64,000 nucleotides of DNA from Thermococcus bergensis (lineage in GTDB: Archaea > Methanobacteriota_B > Thermococci > Thermococcales > Thermococcaceae). The stretch lies in contig NZ_JABFNK010000003.1 of NCBI RefSeq assembly GCF_020386975.1, forward strand, positions 1-64,000. The letters run 5' to 3'. Under the pieces are notes generated by a model. The model saw only the letters and a list, made by a program, of their open reading frames with translations. It had not been told where the DNA came from and did no database searches. Numbering within the stretch: position 1 is the first letter of the stretch; the number at the start of each line of letters is the position of its first letter. Shown here piece after piece: positions 57,118 through 64,000 of this stretch. The translations under genes were made by a program, and so were the position numbers.

Positions 57118-57205
57118 TGGTGCGGGGGCGGGGATTTGAACCCCGGAACCCCTACGGGACGGGACCCTAAATCCCGCGCCTTTGGCCAGGCTCGGCTACC
57201 CCCGC
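57118..57205 (-). tRNA. tRNA-Leu (UAG)
   Basis: Class II tRNA with long variable arm; acceptor GCGGGGG/CCCCCGC, encoded CCA (57118-57120), anticodon loop TTTAGGG giving UAG. One base behind the rpoD stop codon, so it is probably cut from the operon transcript. Confidence 0.95.
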
Positions 57206-57206
57206 G

Positions 57207-57983
57207 CTATTCGGCTAATTTATGAAGCTCGTTTATAAATTTATCGCTCTTTCTCATTAAAATTTTGAGCGCTAAAGCTACTATTTCCTCAACGGGCAGT
57301 TCTCCATTGCTTTCTACTGTAAAGACGAATGTATTTGGCACTACTTCTTCCTTAATTTTATCTCCTAAATACTGATCAAACTCTCTCGGCAAATAGAAGC
57401 TCGTTAGAGTGGTTACGATAAGCTCGTTCTCGTTTTCTTCGATGGGGAGCTTCTTTCTAGTTGCGAGCTCTTTAATTTTCTCCCAGTTGGGAACCTCCTT
57501 GCTTACATGCATTTTTGTGAGATATTTGTAGTATGCAAAGCCGGGCTGCCATTTCGCATGGTCTTTTCCTCTGCCAAGCTTCGCATACGCATTAAAAACA
57601 AGCCTCTGGCCTTCCGCTAGTTTGACTATTGGAATATCGGGAGTTACGGGTTTTACATCTGGATCATCGCTCTTTAAATCTCCCGAATAAATTATGGCAG
57701 GACCTTCAGCTTCCAGACTCAATGTAACGGTGTACTCATCTAACTCCAAGGCATCTAGCTCAAATCTGTCCGATGGTGTTGTTAGAGGAATTAGTGCTAG
57801 TCTGTGAGCAATAATCTCATCAAAAAGGGCAGAATCGTTCTCGTAGAATTCTACCTCATCAACGGCAAAAGTTGGAACTTCCCCTATTATCGTTCTCCTC
57901 AGTGCATTTGCAAATGCAACATCAACCCCCTCTAAAATGAAGCGGATTGCATTGTCCCTTTTTTCAAGAATTTTTATTTGCAT
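57207..57983 (-). CDS. rpoD: DNA-directed RNA polymerase subunit D (RPB3)
   Basis: 258 residues from ATG 57983 (GGTGA five bases before). Assembly platform subunit; the conserved [20 protein letters not shown] is visible. The protein has no cysteine, so the inserted ferredoxin-like domain cannot carry an Fe-S cluster as it does in some archaea. Confidence 0.96.
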   Translation of the reverse strand: MQIKILEKRDNAIRFILEGVDVAFANALRRTIIGEVPTFAVDEVEFYENDSALFDEIIAHRLALIPLTTPSDRFELDALELDEYTVTLSLEAEGPAIIYSGDLKSDDPDVKPVTPDIPIVKLAEGQRLVFNAYAKLGRGKDHAKWQPGFAYYKYLTKMHVSKEVPNWEKIKELATRKKLPIEENENELIVTTLTSFYLPREFDQYLGDKIKEEVVPNTFVFTVESNGELPVEEIVALALKILMRKSDKFINELHKLAE

Positions 57984-58017
57984 TTTTCTCACCGAAAAAA
58001 GAGGTTATAAAGGGAAG

Positions 58018-58428
58018 TCAAACTCTCCTTCCCCTTCTGCCACCTTTTGGTCTTGTACCATCGTGCGGTATTGGTGTAACATCCTCAACTCTGCCTATTC
58101 TGAGCCCTGCTCTTGCGAGAGCTCTAATGGCTGCCTGTGCTCCAGGCCCTGGGTTCTTGCTTTTGCTTCCACCTGGTGCTCTAACTTTTATGTGAACTCC
58201 CACAATGCCCTTTTCGAGGGCTTCTTCGGCGGCTCTCTTAGCGGCAATCATTGCAGCATAGGGAGATGACTCGTCTCTATCTGCCTTAACCACCATTCCA
58301 CCGCTCCATCTTGATATTGTCTCAGCTCCGGTTAAGTCGGTTATGTGGATGATTGTGTTGTTGTAAGAGGCATATATGTGGGCAACTCCCCATTTTTCCT
58401 TCTTTTTGATGTTAACTTCCTCACTCAT
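58018..58428 (-). CDS. rps11: 30S ribosomal protein uS11
   Basis: 136 residues; [20 protein letters not shown] and the C-terminal [20 protein letters not shown] identify it. Overlaps rps4 by four bases. Confidence 0.97.
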   Translation of the reverse strand: MSEEVNIKKKEKWGVAHIYASYNNTIIHITDLTGAETISRWSGGMVVKADRDESSPYAAMIAAKRAAEEALEKGIVGVHIKVRAPGGSKSKNPGPGAQAAIRALARAGLRIGRVEDVTPIPHDGTRPKGGRRGRRV

Positions 58429-58967
58429 TGTGCCTCACCCTTTTGGGCCTCTTCGATAACCATTCTCTCAGGGTGCTGGGAGTTTGCAAAAGGTGAAGTC
58501 TTCGCGTATGTTATGCCATCTTCCTCTTCCTTGAGCACCAAGTAACTTGGAGACCTTATTATCTGGCCGTTTACTTCAATGTGTCCATGGACGATTAGCT
58601 GCCTGGCCTGCTTTATTGTTCTTGCCAATCCCTTCTTAAATACCATCGTTTGTAGTCTTCTCTCAAGAATGTCCTCTATTGTAAGTGAAAGGACATCATC
58701 AAGGTGAGCTCCCTCTTGAAGCAGTCCTAATCTAGCCAATCTCTGGAGGAGCTGAGCTCTTTCAATTTCTGCCTGCTTACCTCTAGCAGCCAATAATCTT
58801 CTTGCCCTTCTTCTAAAGTTCTTAAGTTGTGTCTCGTGCTTCCAAAGCTCCTTCTTGTTTTTGAGAGCATACTTCTGCATCAACACTCTCTCTCTGTCGA
58901 GTCTCTCCTTAATCCAAGGATGAGAGGGAGTTTCGTATCTCTTCCTTTGCCTTTTTGGATCTCCCAT
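58425..58967 (-). CDS. rps4: 30S ribosomal protein uS4
   Basis: 180 residues with an S4 RNA-binding domain ([20 protein letters not shown], then [13 protein letters not shown]). Early 16S rRNA assembly protein. Confidence 0.97.
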   Translation of the reverse strand: MGDPKRQRKRYETPSHPWIKERLDRERVLMQKYALKNKKELWKHETQLKNFRRRARRLLAARGKQAEIERAQLLQRLARLGLLQEGAHLDDVLSLTIEDILERRLQTMVFKKGLARTIKQARQLIVHGHIEVNGQIIRSPSYLVLKEEEDGITYAKTSPFANSQHPERMVIEEAQKGEAQ

Positions 58968-58977
58968 CTATACCACC

Positions 58978-59424
58978 TCACTTCTTCCTTCTGCTAACAC
59001 CAACTGTAGTTCCTCTTCTGAAGTTTGATCTAGTCCTCTGTCCTCTCAATGGAAGACCAAGTTCATGCCTAATACCTCTATAAGCCCTGATTCTCCTGAG
59101 CCTGTTAACGTCCTCACGCCATGCCATAACGAGCTTTGCTCCAGTAAGGTGTAGGTCTTTTCCAGTCTCGTAATCCTTTGGTCTGTTTACTGCCCATGCG
59201 GGAATGCCGTGTTTTACTGGATCTTCAAGCACAGCCTCAATGGCCTTTACTTGCTCATCGGTAAGGTAACCTGCCTTCATTTTTGGATCTAACCCTGCAA
59301 CTCTGCATACCATTGTTGCAAAGTTTATTCCTATACCCCTAATTCCGGTGAGGGCCCATCTAAGTTGTTTGTGCCCATCTATATCAACATTTGCTACACG
59401 CACGATATGTCTAAAGTCAGCCAT
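58978..59424 (-). CDS. rps13: 30S ribosomal protein uS13
   Basis: 148 residues from ATG 59424 ([17 protein letters not shown]); basic tail [12 protein letters not shown]. First protein gene of this operon, preceded by tRNA-Ser at 59466-59552. Confidence 0.97.
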   Translation of the reverse strand: MADFRHIVRVANVDIDGHKQLRWALTGIRGIGINFATMVCRVAGLDPKMKAGYLTDEQVKAIEAVLEDPVKHGIPAWAVNRPKDYETGKDLHLTGAKLVMAWREDVNRLRRIRAYRGIRHELGLPLRGQRTRSNFRRGTTVGVSRRKK

Positions 59425-59465
59425 TATAAGCACACCTCCACAAGTTAATCCTTCAACGAGGATTT

Positions 59466-59552
59466 TGGCGCCGGGACGGGGATTTGAACCCCGGCGGGCA
59501 AACGCCCACGGGCTCTCAAGGCCCGCGCCATCCCAGGCTAGGCGATCCCGGC
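59466..59552 (-). tRNA. tRNA-Ser (UGA)
   Basis: Class II tRNA; acceptor GCCGGGA/TCCCGGC, encoded CCA (59466-59468), anticodon loop CTTGAGA giving UGA. Its first 15 bases also encode the last codons and stop of the upstream methyltransferase gene. Confidence 0.95.
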
Positions 59553-60125
59553 ATACACCCTAAAGCCCGATCCCTTCGCAATTTCTTTTACTTCCTTGAA
59601 GTTCTCCTCCATGAGTCCCTTAATATACTTTGCGCCTTGATTAGTGCGAATGACAATTTGAAGTAATCCTCCATCGTAGAGATGATGGGGTGCATTTATA
59701 ACTATTTCCCTCAACACATCCTTCCCAGCATGCACCGGAGGATTCGTTATTATGCTGTGGAACCTTTCTCCCTTTACAGGCTCATAAAGATGGCCCCATC
59801 TTACCTCGGCATTCTTAACGTTGTTGATTTTTAAGTTTTTCTTTGCTATGCTCACAGCTCTTTTGTTTATGTCGGTCATCACAACGTAATCAACAAAGCG
59901 GGAAGCAACGATCCCAATCACTCCGTAACCGCATCCCAAATCAAGAACCCGCCAGTTTTTCTCAAGTATCATATTATTTACAAGGAGTTCTGTCCCTCTA
60001 TCCAGCTTGCCAAAGGAAAAGACACCGCTGGCTGTTATAAATTTAAAACGCTCCCCCCTAATAAATACCTCAATCATCTTGGTCTTTAACGGAACATTTG
60101 GCTCTTGGGAATAATAGTGGCTCAT
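59538..60125 (-). CDS. RsmC-like class I methyltransferase
   Basis: 195 residues from ATG 60125 ([20 protein letters not shown]); the longer frame upstream crosses the promoter. SAM motif [20 protein letters not shown] for the adenosine-binding acid, and catalytic TNPPVHAG of N-methyltransferases acting on guanine or adenine. Relatives methylate 16S rRNA G1207; target in archaea is not settled. The stop TAG (59538-59540) lies in the D arm of tRNA-Ser. Confidence 0.85.
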   Translation of the reverse strand: MSHYYSQEPNVPLKTKMIEVFIRGERFKFITASGVFSFGKLDRGTELLVNNMILEKNWRVLDLGCGYGVIGIVASRFVDYVVMTDINKRAVSIAKKNLKINNVKNAEVRWGHLYEPVKGERFHSIITNPPVHAGKDVLREIVINAPHHLYDGGLLQIVIRTNQGAKYIKGLMEENFKEVKEIAKGSGFRVYAGIA

Positions 60126-60449
60126 GCTCGAAGATTGGAAGAGGGGTTTATAAAGTTGAACCTCTCCCCTTTGCCTACACAGCAACCTTTGCTTGCACAA
60201 AGCTTGACCAAAAAGCAATTACTGTTAAAAAGGAGCTGAAGAGAATTTGTACGTGCTGTTACTGGGCTAGTTTTTAGGGCTTTCCAAGTCAGAAGTTGCC
60301 AGTCTTTAGTGGGTTTACTCTCTCCTGCGCCCTTGGCGCTTATAAAGAAACCCCTTGTGAAAGAGGAAATTTTAAGGGAAGGCAACAAAATAATCGCCAA
60401 GAGAAAGAACACGTACTAACTTTGATGAAACTTTGCCTGCGCAAAGTTT
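60126..60449. other. intergenic region with promoters and hairpins, no gene seen
   Basis: Contains the methyltransferase promoter (60146-60162), a TATA-like TTATAAAG near 60340, the weak hairpin CTTTG-N6-CAAAG at 60187-60202 and most of the perfect hairpin 60427-60450. No credible reading frame on either strand. Confidence 0.5.
60146..60162 (-). promoter_or_regulatory. promoter of the RsmC-like methyltransferase
   Basis: Minus strand GGTTCAA then CTTTATAAAC, 21-37 bases before the ATG, implying a very short leader. It may also drive tRNA-Ser and rps13 downstream. Confidence 0.5.
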
Positions 60450-60450
60450 C
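60427..60450 (-). repeat. perfect 10-bp hairpin at the end of cbf5
   Basis: GAAACTTTGC and GCAAAGTTTC flank a four-base loop CTGC. It begins at the last base of the cbf5 stop codon. A looser relative, CTTTGCTTGCACAAAG, lies at 60187-60202. Could act in mRNA 3' processing or be a dispersed palindrome. Confidence 0.6.
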
Positions 60451-61463
60451 TACCACATCTTTGGATACCAGTCCCTTGGCATGAAGACCTTTTCCACATC
60501 TACTGCTATTCCTTTGGTCTTTGTGAGCATCTCCTGTGTGTTCATCTTTGCCTTGCCCAAAGCCACAAGCTCGTCTTTGAGGGTCATTATCGCCACGAGA
60601 TCTCCATGCTTTATGCCTTTGTGAAGCTTCACTATTCCAGGGACAGCTAAATCAGCACCATGGGTTACAGCCGCAACTGCAGAGTCCCTTATCCACACTT
60701 TGGGTAAATGTTCAACTGCTTTCTCCATCGGCTGAATTGCCTTTCTGAAGTACTCTTCAATGCCATCCTCTTTCCAGAAGTAATAGGCATCTATGAGGTC
60801 ATGCAGGGTAACAAGGGTTTCATCTTCCTTGAACGGTCCGCTTCTTGTTCTTCTGAGCTCAGCCATGTGAGCACCAACTCCCAAGGCCAGACCAATGTGA
60901 TGAATGAGAGACCTTATGTAAGTGCCAGCCTCAACGCCGACTCTAAACAGAACATCTTTGCCATCTATTTCAATTATCTCAATGTAGTAAACTTTTCTTG
61001 TCCTGAGTCTTCTCTTAACGGCACTCCTTAGAGGAGGCCTTTGAATTATCTCACCTTCAAACTCCTTCATAACCGCCCTTATTTTCTCCTCTGGAACCTC
61101 CCCGTGGAGATGCATAAGAGCAACATACTCTTTACCTGCCGGTAAAAGTGCCTGAACAACTCTTGTGGCCCTTTCCAGAGCTACGGGCAAAACTCCAGTA
61201 ACTTTTGGATCAAGAGTTCCACCGTGACCAGCTTTTTTAAGGTTCAGAAGTTTTTTAATCCATGCAACCACTTCATGGCTTGTAGGTCCGGGAGGTTTGT
61301 CAAGGTTTATGACCCCGAATTGCATGTGCATCTCAATCGGTCTTTTTTCTGGAGGAAGGCCCCATTTTGAATTGGTCTCGGCGTTTTCGTCCCTAACAAC
61401 AACCTCTCTCTTAATATCAGCCGGGAGCATTAGCTTTCTCTCTCTTCTCTTTTCTTTCGCCAT
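60450..61463 (-). CDS. cbf5: H/ACA RNP pseudouridine synthase Cbf5 (TruB family)
   Basis: 337 residues from ATG 61463 (MAKEKRRERKLMLPADI). Catalytic Asp in GHGGTLDPKVTGVLP; the TruB domain is followed by a PUA domain (residues about 250-330, AAVTHGADLAVPGIVKLHKG). Works with H/ACA guide RNAs, Nop10, L7Ae and Gar1 on rRNA and also on tRNA U55. It has its own promoter at 61509-61524. Confidence 0.96.
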   Translation of the reverse strand: MAKEKRRERKLMLPADIKREVVVRDENAETNSKWGLPPEKRPIEMHMQFGVINLDKPPGPTSHEVVAWIKKLLNLKKAGHGGTLDPKVTGVLPVALERATRVVQALLPAGKEYVALMHLHGEVPEEKIRAVMKEFEGEIIQRPPLRSAVKRRLRTRKVYYIEIIEIDGKDVLFRVGVEAGTYIRSLIHHIGLALGVGAHMAELRRTRSGPFKEDETLVTLHDLIDAYYFWKEDGIEEYFRKAIQPMEKAVEHLPKVWIRDSAVAAVTHGADLAVPGIVKLHKGIKHGDLVAIMTLKDELVALGKAKMNTQEMLTKTKGIAVDVEKVFMPRDWYPKMW

Positions 61464-61508
61464 CGGTATCACCCAATGAGCGTTATCGAAGTTAATACCC
61501 CTCTTCCC

Positions 61509-61524
61509 TTTATAAAGGCTTAGG
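61509..61524 (-). promoter_or_regulatory. promoter of cbf5
   Basis: Minus strand GCCTAAGC then CTTTATAAAG, about 45-60 bases upstream of the ATG. Confidence 0.55.
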
Positions 61525-61700
61525 CGGAGCAGTAAAGTTATACTTGAAAAACCTCAACAACATGATAACTCAAAAAGTCTCTGATTTCGGGAGTAAGATT
61601 TATTTTGCTCACCTATCTTTACTTTAATACTCGACTCGGCAATTCAACCGAATAGTTCCAAAAGACAACACTAAAACCCCTGACGGTTTTCACATAAATA

Positions 61701-62481
61701 GATACTGTTAGGATAAGCTGTGGGGTGTCAGGTTTAAGTTACTGGCAGTACTTTAGAAAAAGAAGGGGGAACATGAAGTCTGAAACCATTATTTACTGGG
61801 TGGTTTCAGCCTTAAAACCCTTTCGTCGCAACAAAATCCCACCAGAAAAGAAAATCAGGGGAGTAGAATTATACCTGCGAGGCCTCAGTTACCGGCAAAC
61901 CGCCAGAATACTCAAAATCAGTCACGTAACAGTCTGGGAGGCAGTCCAAAAACTCGCAGAAGCAGTTTACAAGCCAAAAATCCTCGCAGTCAAAAAACAG
62001 CGAAACTTCATCGCAGTTGACGAAACAGTAATAAAAATCAACGGGAAGAAAAGATACCTCTGGGCTGCAATTGACGTTGAGAGCAAGGAAGTTTTAGCAG
62101 TCTGGATTACGACTGTTAGAAACTGGTGGGTTGCCAGGGATTTCATTCTGGTTGTTTTAAAGTCGTGTGAAGGGCAGCCTGTCTTTCTGGTTGACAAGGC
62201 GAGCTGGTATAAGTCTGCTTTTAAGAGTTTGAGGTTGGGTTATCTGCATGTGACTTTCGGGCCGAGGAACAGTGTTGAGCGTTGGTTTAGGACGTTGAAG
62301 GAGAGGACGAAGCGTTTCTGGAATAATTTCAGGAGTGAGGACTGGAGGAGGGTTCATAGGTTTGTTTTTCTGTTTGCCTTCTGGTATAATTTTGTCAGAA
62401 TTCATTCTAGTTTTGGTGATCCGCCTGGTGATGTTACTGAATGGCTTCAGGAGGTGATGCCCCAGTTATCCTAACAGTATC
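61701..62481 (+). mobile_element. IS6-family insertion sequence, copy C (intact)
   Basis: 781 bp, ends GATACTGTTAGGATAA, flanked by a perfect 8-base duplication CATAAATA (61693-61700 and 62482-62489). Closest to copy B. The intact duplication and gene show a recent arrival. It separates cbf5 from the AT-rich exporter genes. Confidence 0.96.
61773..62474 (+). CDS. IS6-family transposase, copy C
   Basis: 233 residues from ATG 61773 with GGGGG in front. Helix-turn-helix at about 40-60 and D, D, E in VDETVIKING, FLVDKASWYKSAF and VERWFRTLKER. Uninterrupted, likely active, and may be the source of the other copies. Confidence 0.94.
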   Translation: MKSETIIYWVVSALKPFRRNKIPPEKKIRGVELYLRGLSYRQTARILKISHVTVWEAVQKLAEAVYKPKILAVKKQRNFIAVDETVIKINGKKRYLWAAIDVESKEVLAVWITTVRNWWVARDFILVVLKSCEGQPVFLVDKASWYKSAFKSLRLGYLHVTFGPRNSVERWFRTLKERTKRFWNNFRSEDWRRVHRFVFLFAFWYNFVRIHSSFGDPPGDVTEWLQEVMPQLS

Positions 62482-62517
62482 CATAAATAAGTGAGAAAAT
62501 AAATAAGTGAAAATTGC

Positions 62518-63270
62518 TTATTTGAAATATTTGCCAAAACTACGGTGTAATAGGCTAATCCCTACTATCGAAAACACAACAAAAGATATCATTTCAGAAA
62601 TAGGAATTTCTATCCCAAATAATATATTCCTAATTAAATCCGCACCAAATGAAATTGGATTAATTCTTGCTAATGTTTTGAGAACAGCTGGCATTAAGCT
62701 TACCGGATAATATGCGGTACTTATAAATATCATCGGCAAAAGGAATAATGAAGTTAATGAGTTAAAGCTTTGTTCTTCCCTCAAACTTGCTGCAATCCCC
62801 ATCATAAATATTCCTACCGCAAAACTGCTAGAAAAAATTGCTAAAAATAAAACTGGAATATTATCAATTGATAGATATAACTCAGAACATATTGTTAATT
62901 TTGCAAGTAATAGGAACATTAATGCGTTAAAAGCTGAAAGTAATGAATGAATCAGTATTTTTACAAAAGGTACAAGCGATTTATTCATAGGAAGTGAAAG
63001 AAGGTCAAGTAAAGCGTGAGATTTTCGTTCTATAAATACTCTAGTAGCAGAGTTCAGTGATGAGTATATTACAACTAACATTATTATTCCGGGCAATATA
63101 TAATTTAAATAAGATACCCCATTTATGGATGGCATGCCCTTATTCAGAGTATATCCAAAAACAAAAAGGTACATAAGAGGGGACAAAAAGGACGCTATCA
63201 TAAAACCTACACTTCTTTTGTAGCTTAGAAGTTCTCTTTCAATTAATATTAATGTTTGCCCCAACATCAC
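62518..63270 (-). CDS. ABC-2 type transporter permease
   Basis: 250 residues, about six membrane helices; the segment AASLREEQSFNSLTSLFLLPMIFISTAYYPV (shown as SLFLLPMIFISTAYYPV) is characteristic of the ABC-2 family of exporters for drugs, polysaccharide or lipids. Overlaps the ATPase gene by four bases. Markedly more AT-rich than the rest of the window, which suggests horizontal acquisition. Confidence 0.88.
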   Translation of the reverse strand: MMLGQTLILIERELLSYKRSVGFMIASFLSPLMYLFVFGYTLNKGMPSINGVSYLNYILPGIIMLVVIYSSLNSATRVFIERKSHALLDLLSLPMNKSLVPFVKILIHSLLSAFNALMFLLLAKLTICSELYLSIDNIPVLFLAIFSSSFAVGIFMMGIAASLREEQSFNSLTSLFLLPMIFISTAYYPVSLMPAVLKTLARINPISFGADLIRNILFGIEIPISEMISFVVFSIVGISLLHRSFGKYFK

Positions 63271-64000
63271 TTTTCTCCCTCCACCAATTCTACAAATATT
63301 TCATTCAAATCCTTTCCAGCATATCCTATTTCCTCTACTATACATTCTTCAAATAGAGATGCTAGTTCAGAGATTTTATATTGTGTGGGCGTCTCAAAAT
63401 AAATTTCATTATTCTCCACTCTTGTCACGTTAAATCCAAGAACTTTGACCTTTTGAAGGAATTGTTTAGGAAAACCACACTTAATTCTATACAGCCGATC
63501 TATTCTGAAGTTACTCTTTAGATCAGATAACGCCCCATCAAAAATAATTTTTCCATTTTTTATAAAAATTATTTTATCACATAAATTTTCAACATCTTCC
63601 ATATTATGAGTAGTGAGTATAATCGTCTTCCCATCCTCTTTTAGCGTCTTTATTATATTCCAAAGTTTTAGTTTAAAACTTGGATCACTTCCAGCAGTAG
63701 GCTCGTCTAAGATGATAAGCCTCGTACTTTCTGTTACACTAGCAAGACATCTTGCCACTTGAACTTTCTTTGCTAGACCTGGGCTTAGCTCCAAGAACAA
63801 TTTTCTTCTATGTTCCTCAAGATTGAATGACTTAATATATTCTTCAGTTTTTATCTTTGCTCTTTTTTTAGGTATCCCCCTAAGACGTTGGTATAGATAA
63901 ATATTTTCTTCAACAGTTAAAAAGGGATCTCCCGTAGCTTCTTGATGAGCAACAGCAATAAGTTGCTTAGCTTCAGTACTCTTTTTCAATACATTCATTC
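63267..64000 (-). CDS. ABC transporter ATPase, partial (5' end beyond window)
   Basis: The visible 243 residues lack Walker A, so the gene extends past the right edge. Q-loop region AVAHQEATGDPFLTVEENI, a signature-like ELSPGLAKKVQVARCLA, Walker B LIILDEPTAGSDP and the switch His in LTTHNMEDV are present. The signature reads LSPG where LSGG or LSKG is usual; the family tolerates this. Partner of the ABC-2 permease. Confidence 0.9.
   Translation of the reverse strand, partial: MNVLKKSTEAKQLIAVAHQEATGDPFLTVEENIYLYQRLRGIPKKRAKIKTEEYIKSFNLEEHRRKLFLELSPGLAKKVQVARCLASVTESTRLIILDEPTAGSDPSFKLKLWNIIKTLKEDGKTIILTTHNMEDVENLCDKIIFIKNGKIIFDGALSDLKSNFRIDRLYRIKCGFPKQFLQKVKVLGFNVTRVENNEIYFETPTQYKISELASLFEECIVEEIGYAGKDLNEIFVELVEGEK

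Noticed and set aside
61550-61640. A box C/D guide RNA upstream of cbf5 (ATGATAA ... CTGA)
   Set aside because: Only weak C and D box matches in wrong spacing, without terminal stem or second box pair.

Overview
The window comes from a hyperthermophilic euryarchaeon of the Thermococcales, most likely Thermococcus. The evidence is archaeal-type ribosomal proteins (eL18, eL30, uL10/P0), an unsplit 1118-residue RpoB with split A'/A'' subunits, BRE/TATA promoters, tRNA genes with encoded CCA ends, and a trehalose/maltose ABC operon (malE-malF-malG-treT-trmB-malK) like the one studied in T. litoralis and P. furiosus. The species call is inference.

Layout. 1-685: 3' part of a threonine synthase-like gene, probably frameshifted at the window edge. 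686-872: tRNA-Cys and tRNA-Ser. 939-1718: a decayed IS6-family element. 1768-4178: nreA (DNA repair) and a phosphodiesterase. 4230-13632 (minus): the RNA polymerase operon rpoH-rpoB-rpoA1-rpoA2-rpl30e-nusA-rps12-rps7. 13726-17351: an insertion-sequence island with two IS6 copies in tandem, an IS4-like element nested in one of them, a second IS4-like copy, and tRNA-Thr/tRNA-Pro. 17411-18746: tRNA-Asn, a CAU tRNA, a HXXEE membrane protein and tRNA-Arg. 18793-23883: dcd, then ftsZ, secE-spt5-rpl11-rpl1-P0-rpl12 (minus). 24018-24836: D-aminoacyl-tRNA deacylase. 25149-28883: a TAXI-type TRAP transporter operon. 28873-30148: a small operon with a pilin-like protein, whose first gene is split by an IS982-type element. 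30215-33452: a fucose-isomerase-like protein, the protein-only RNase P HARP, an IS605-like remnant, a BtpA protein and tRNA-Gly. 33562-37169: a thiamine-type ABC transporter in two convergent units.

37282-49417 is a sugar region. On the minus strand malE-malF-malG-treT-trmB-malK continues into a fucose-isomerase-like gene, a debranching-enzyme-like glucosidase and a GH130 glycosidase. A fructokinase gene diverges from malE. Two TACTnnnAGTA palindromes (TrmB-type operators) lie between malE and the fructokinase gene, one next to each promoter. 49401-53591 (minus) is a probable sulfur-transfer cluster: nitroreductase, ThiI, DUF998, a ThiI-like protein without THUMP, a frameshifted cysteine-synthase-family gene and a small membrane protein. 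53672-59552 (minus) is a large translation/transcription operon (rps13-rps4-rps11-rpoD-rpl18e-rpl13-rps9-rpoN-rpoK-enolase-like-rps2) punctuated by tRNA-Ser, tRNA-Leu and tRNA-Pro. 59538-61463: an RsmC-like methyltransferase and cbf5. 61701-62481: an intact IS6 copy with perfect target duplication. 62518-64000: an AT-rich ABC-2 exporter that runs off the window.

The main signals are as follows. IS elements repeatedly sit at the upstream (BRE) edge of strong promoters. Two unrelated transposases need a -1 shift at an A7 run. Two IS6 variants share one target, giving three copies of an 8-bp repeat. An IS982 insertion can be reversed on paper to restore a small membrane-protein gene. The mal/tre operon has a three-gene extension of unknown substrate, including a GH130 enzyme lacking the usual phosphate-binding residues. 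Homopolymer-length anomalies recur at several loci, so some frameshifts could be assembly errors.
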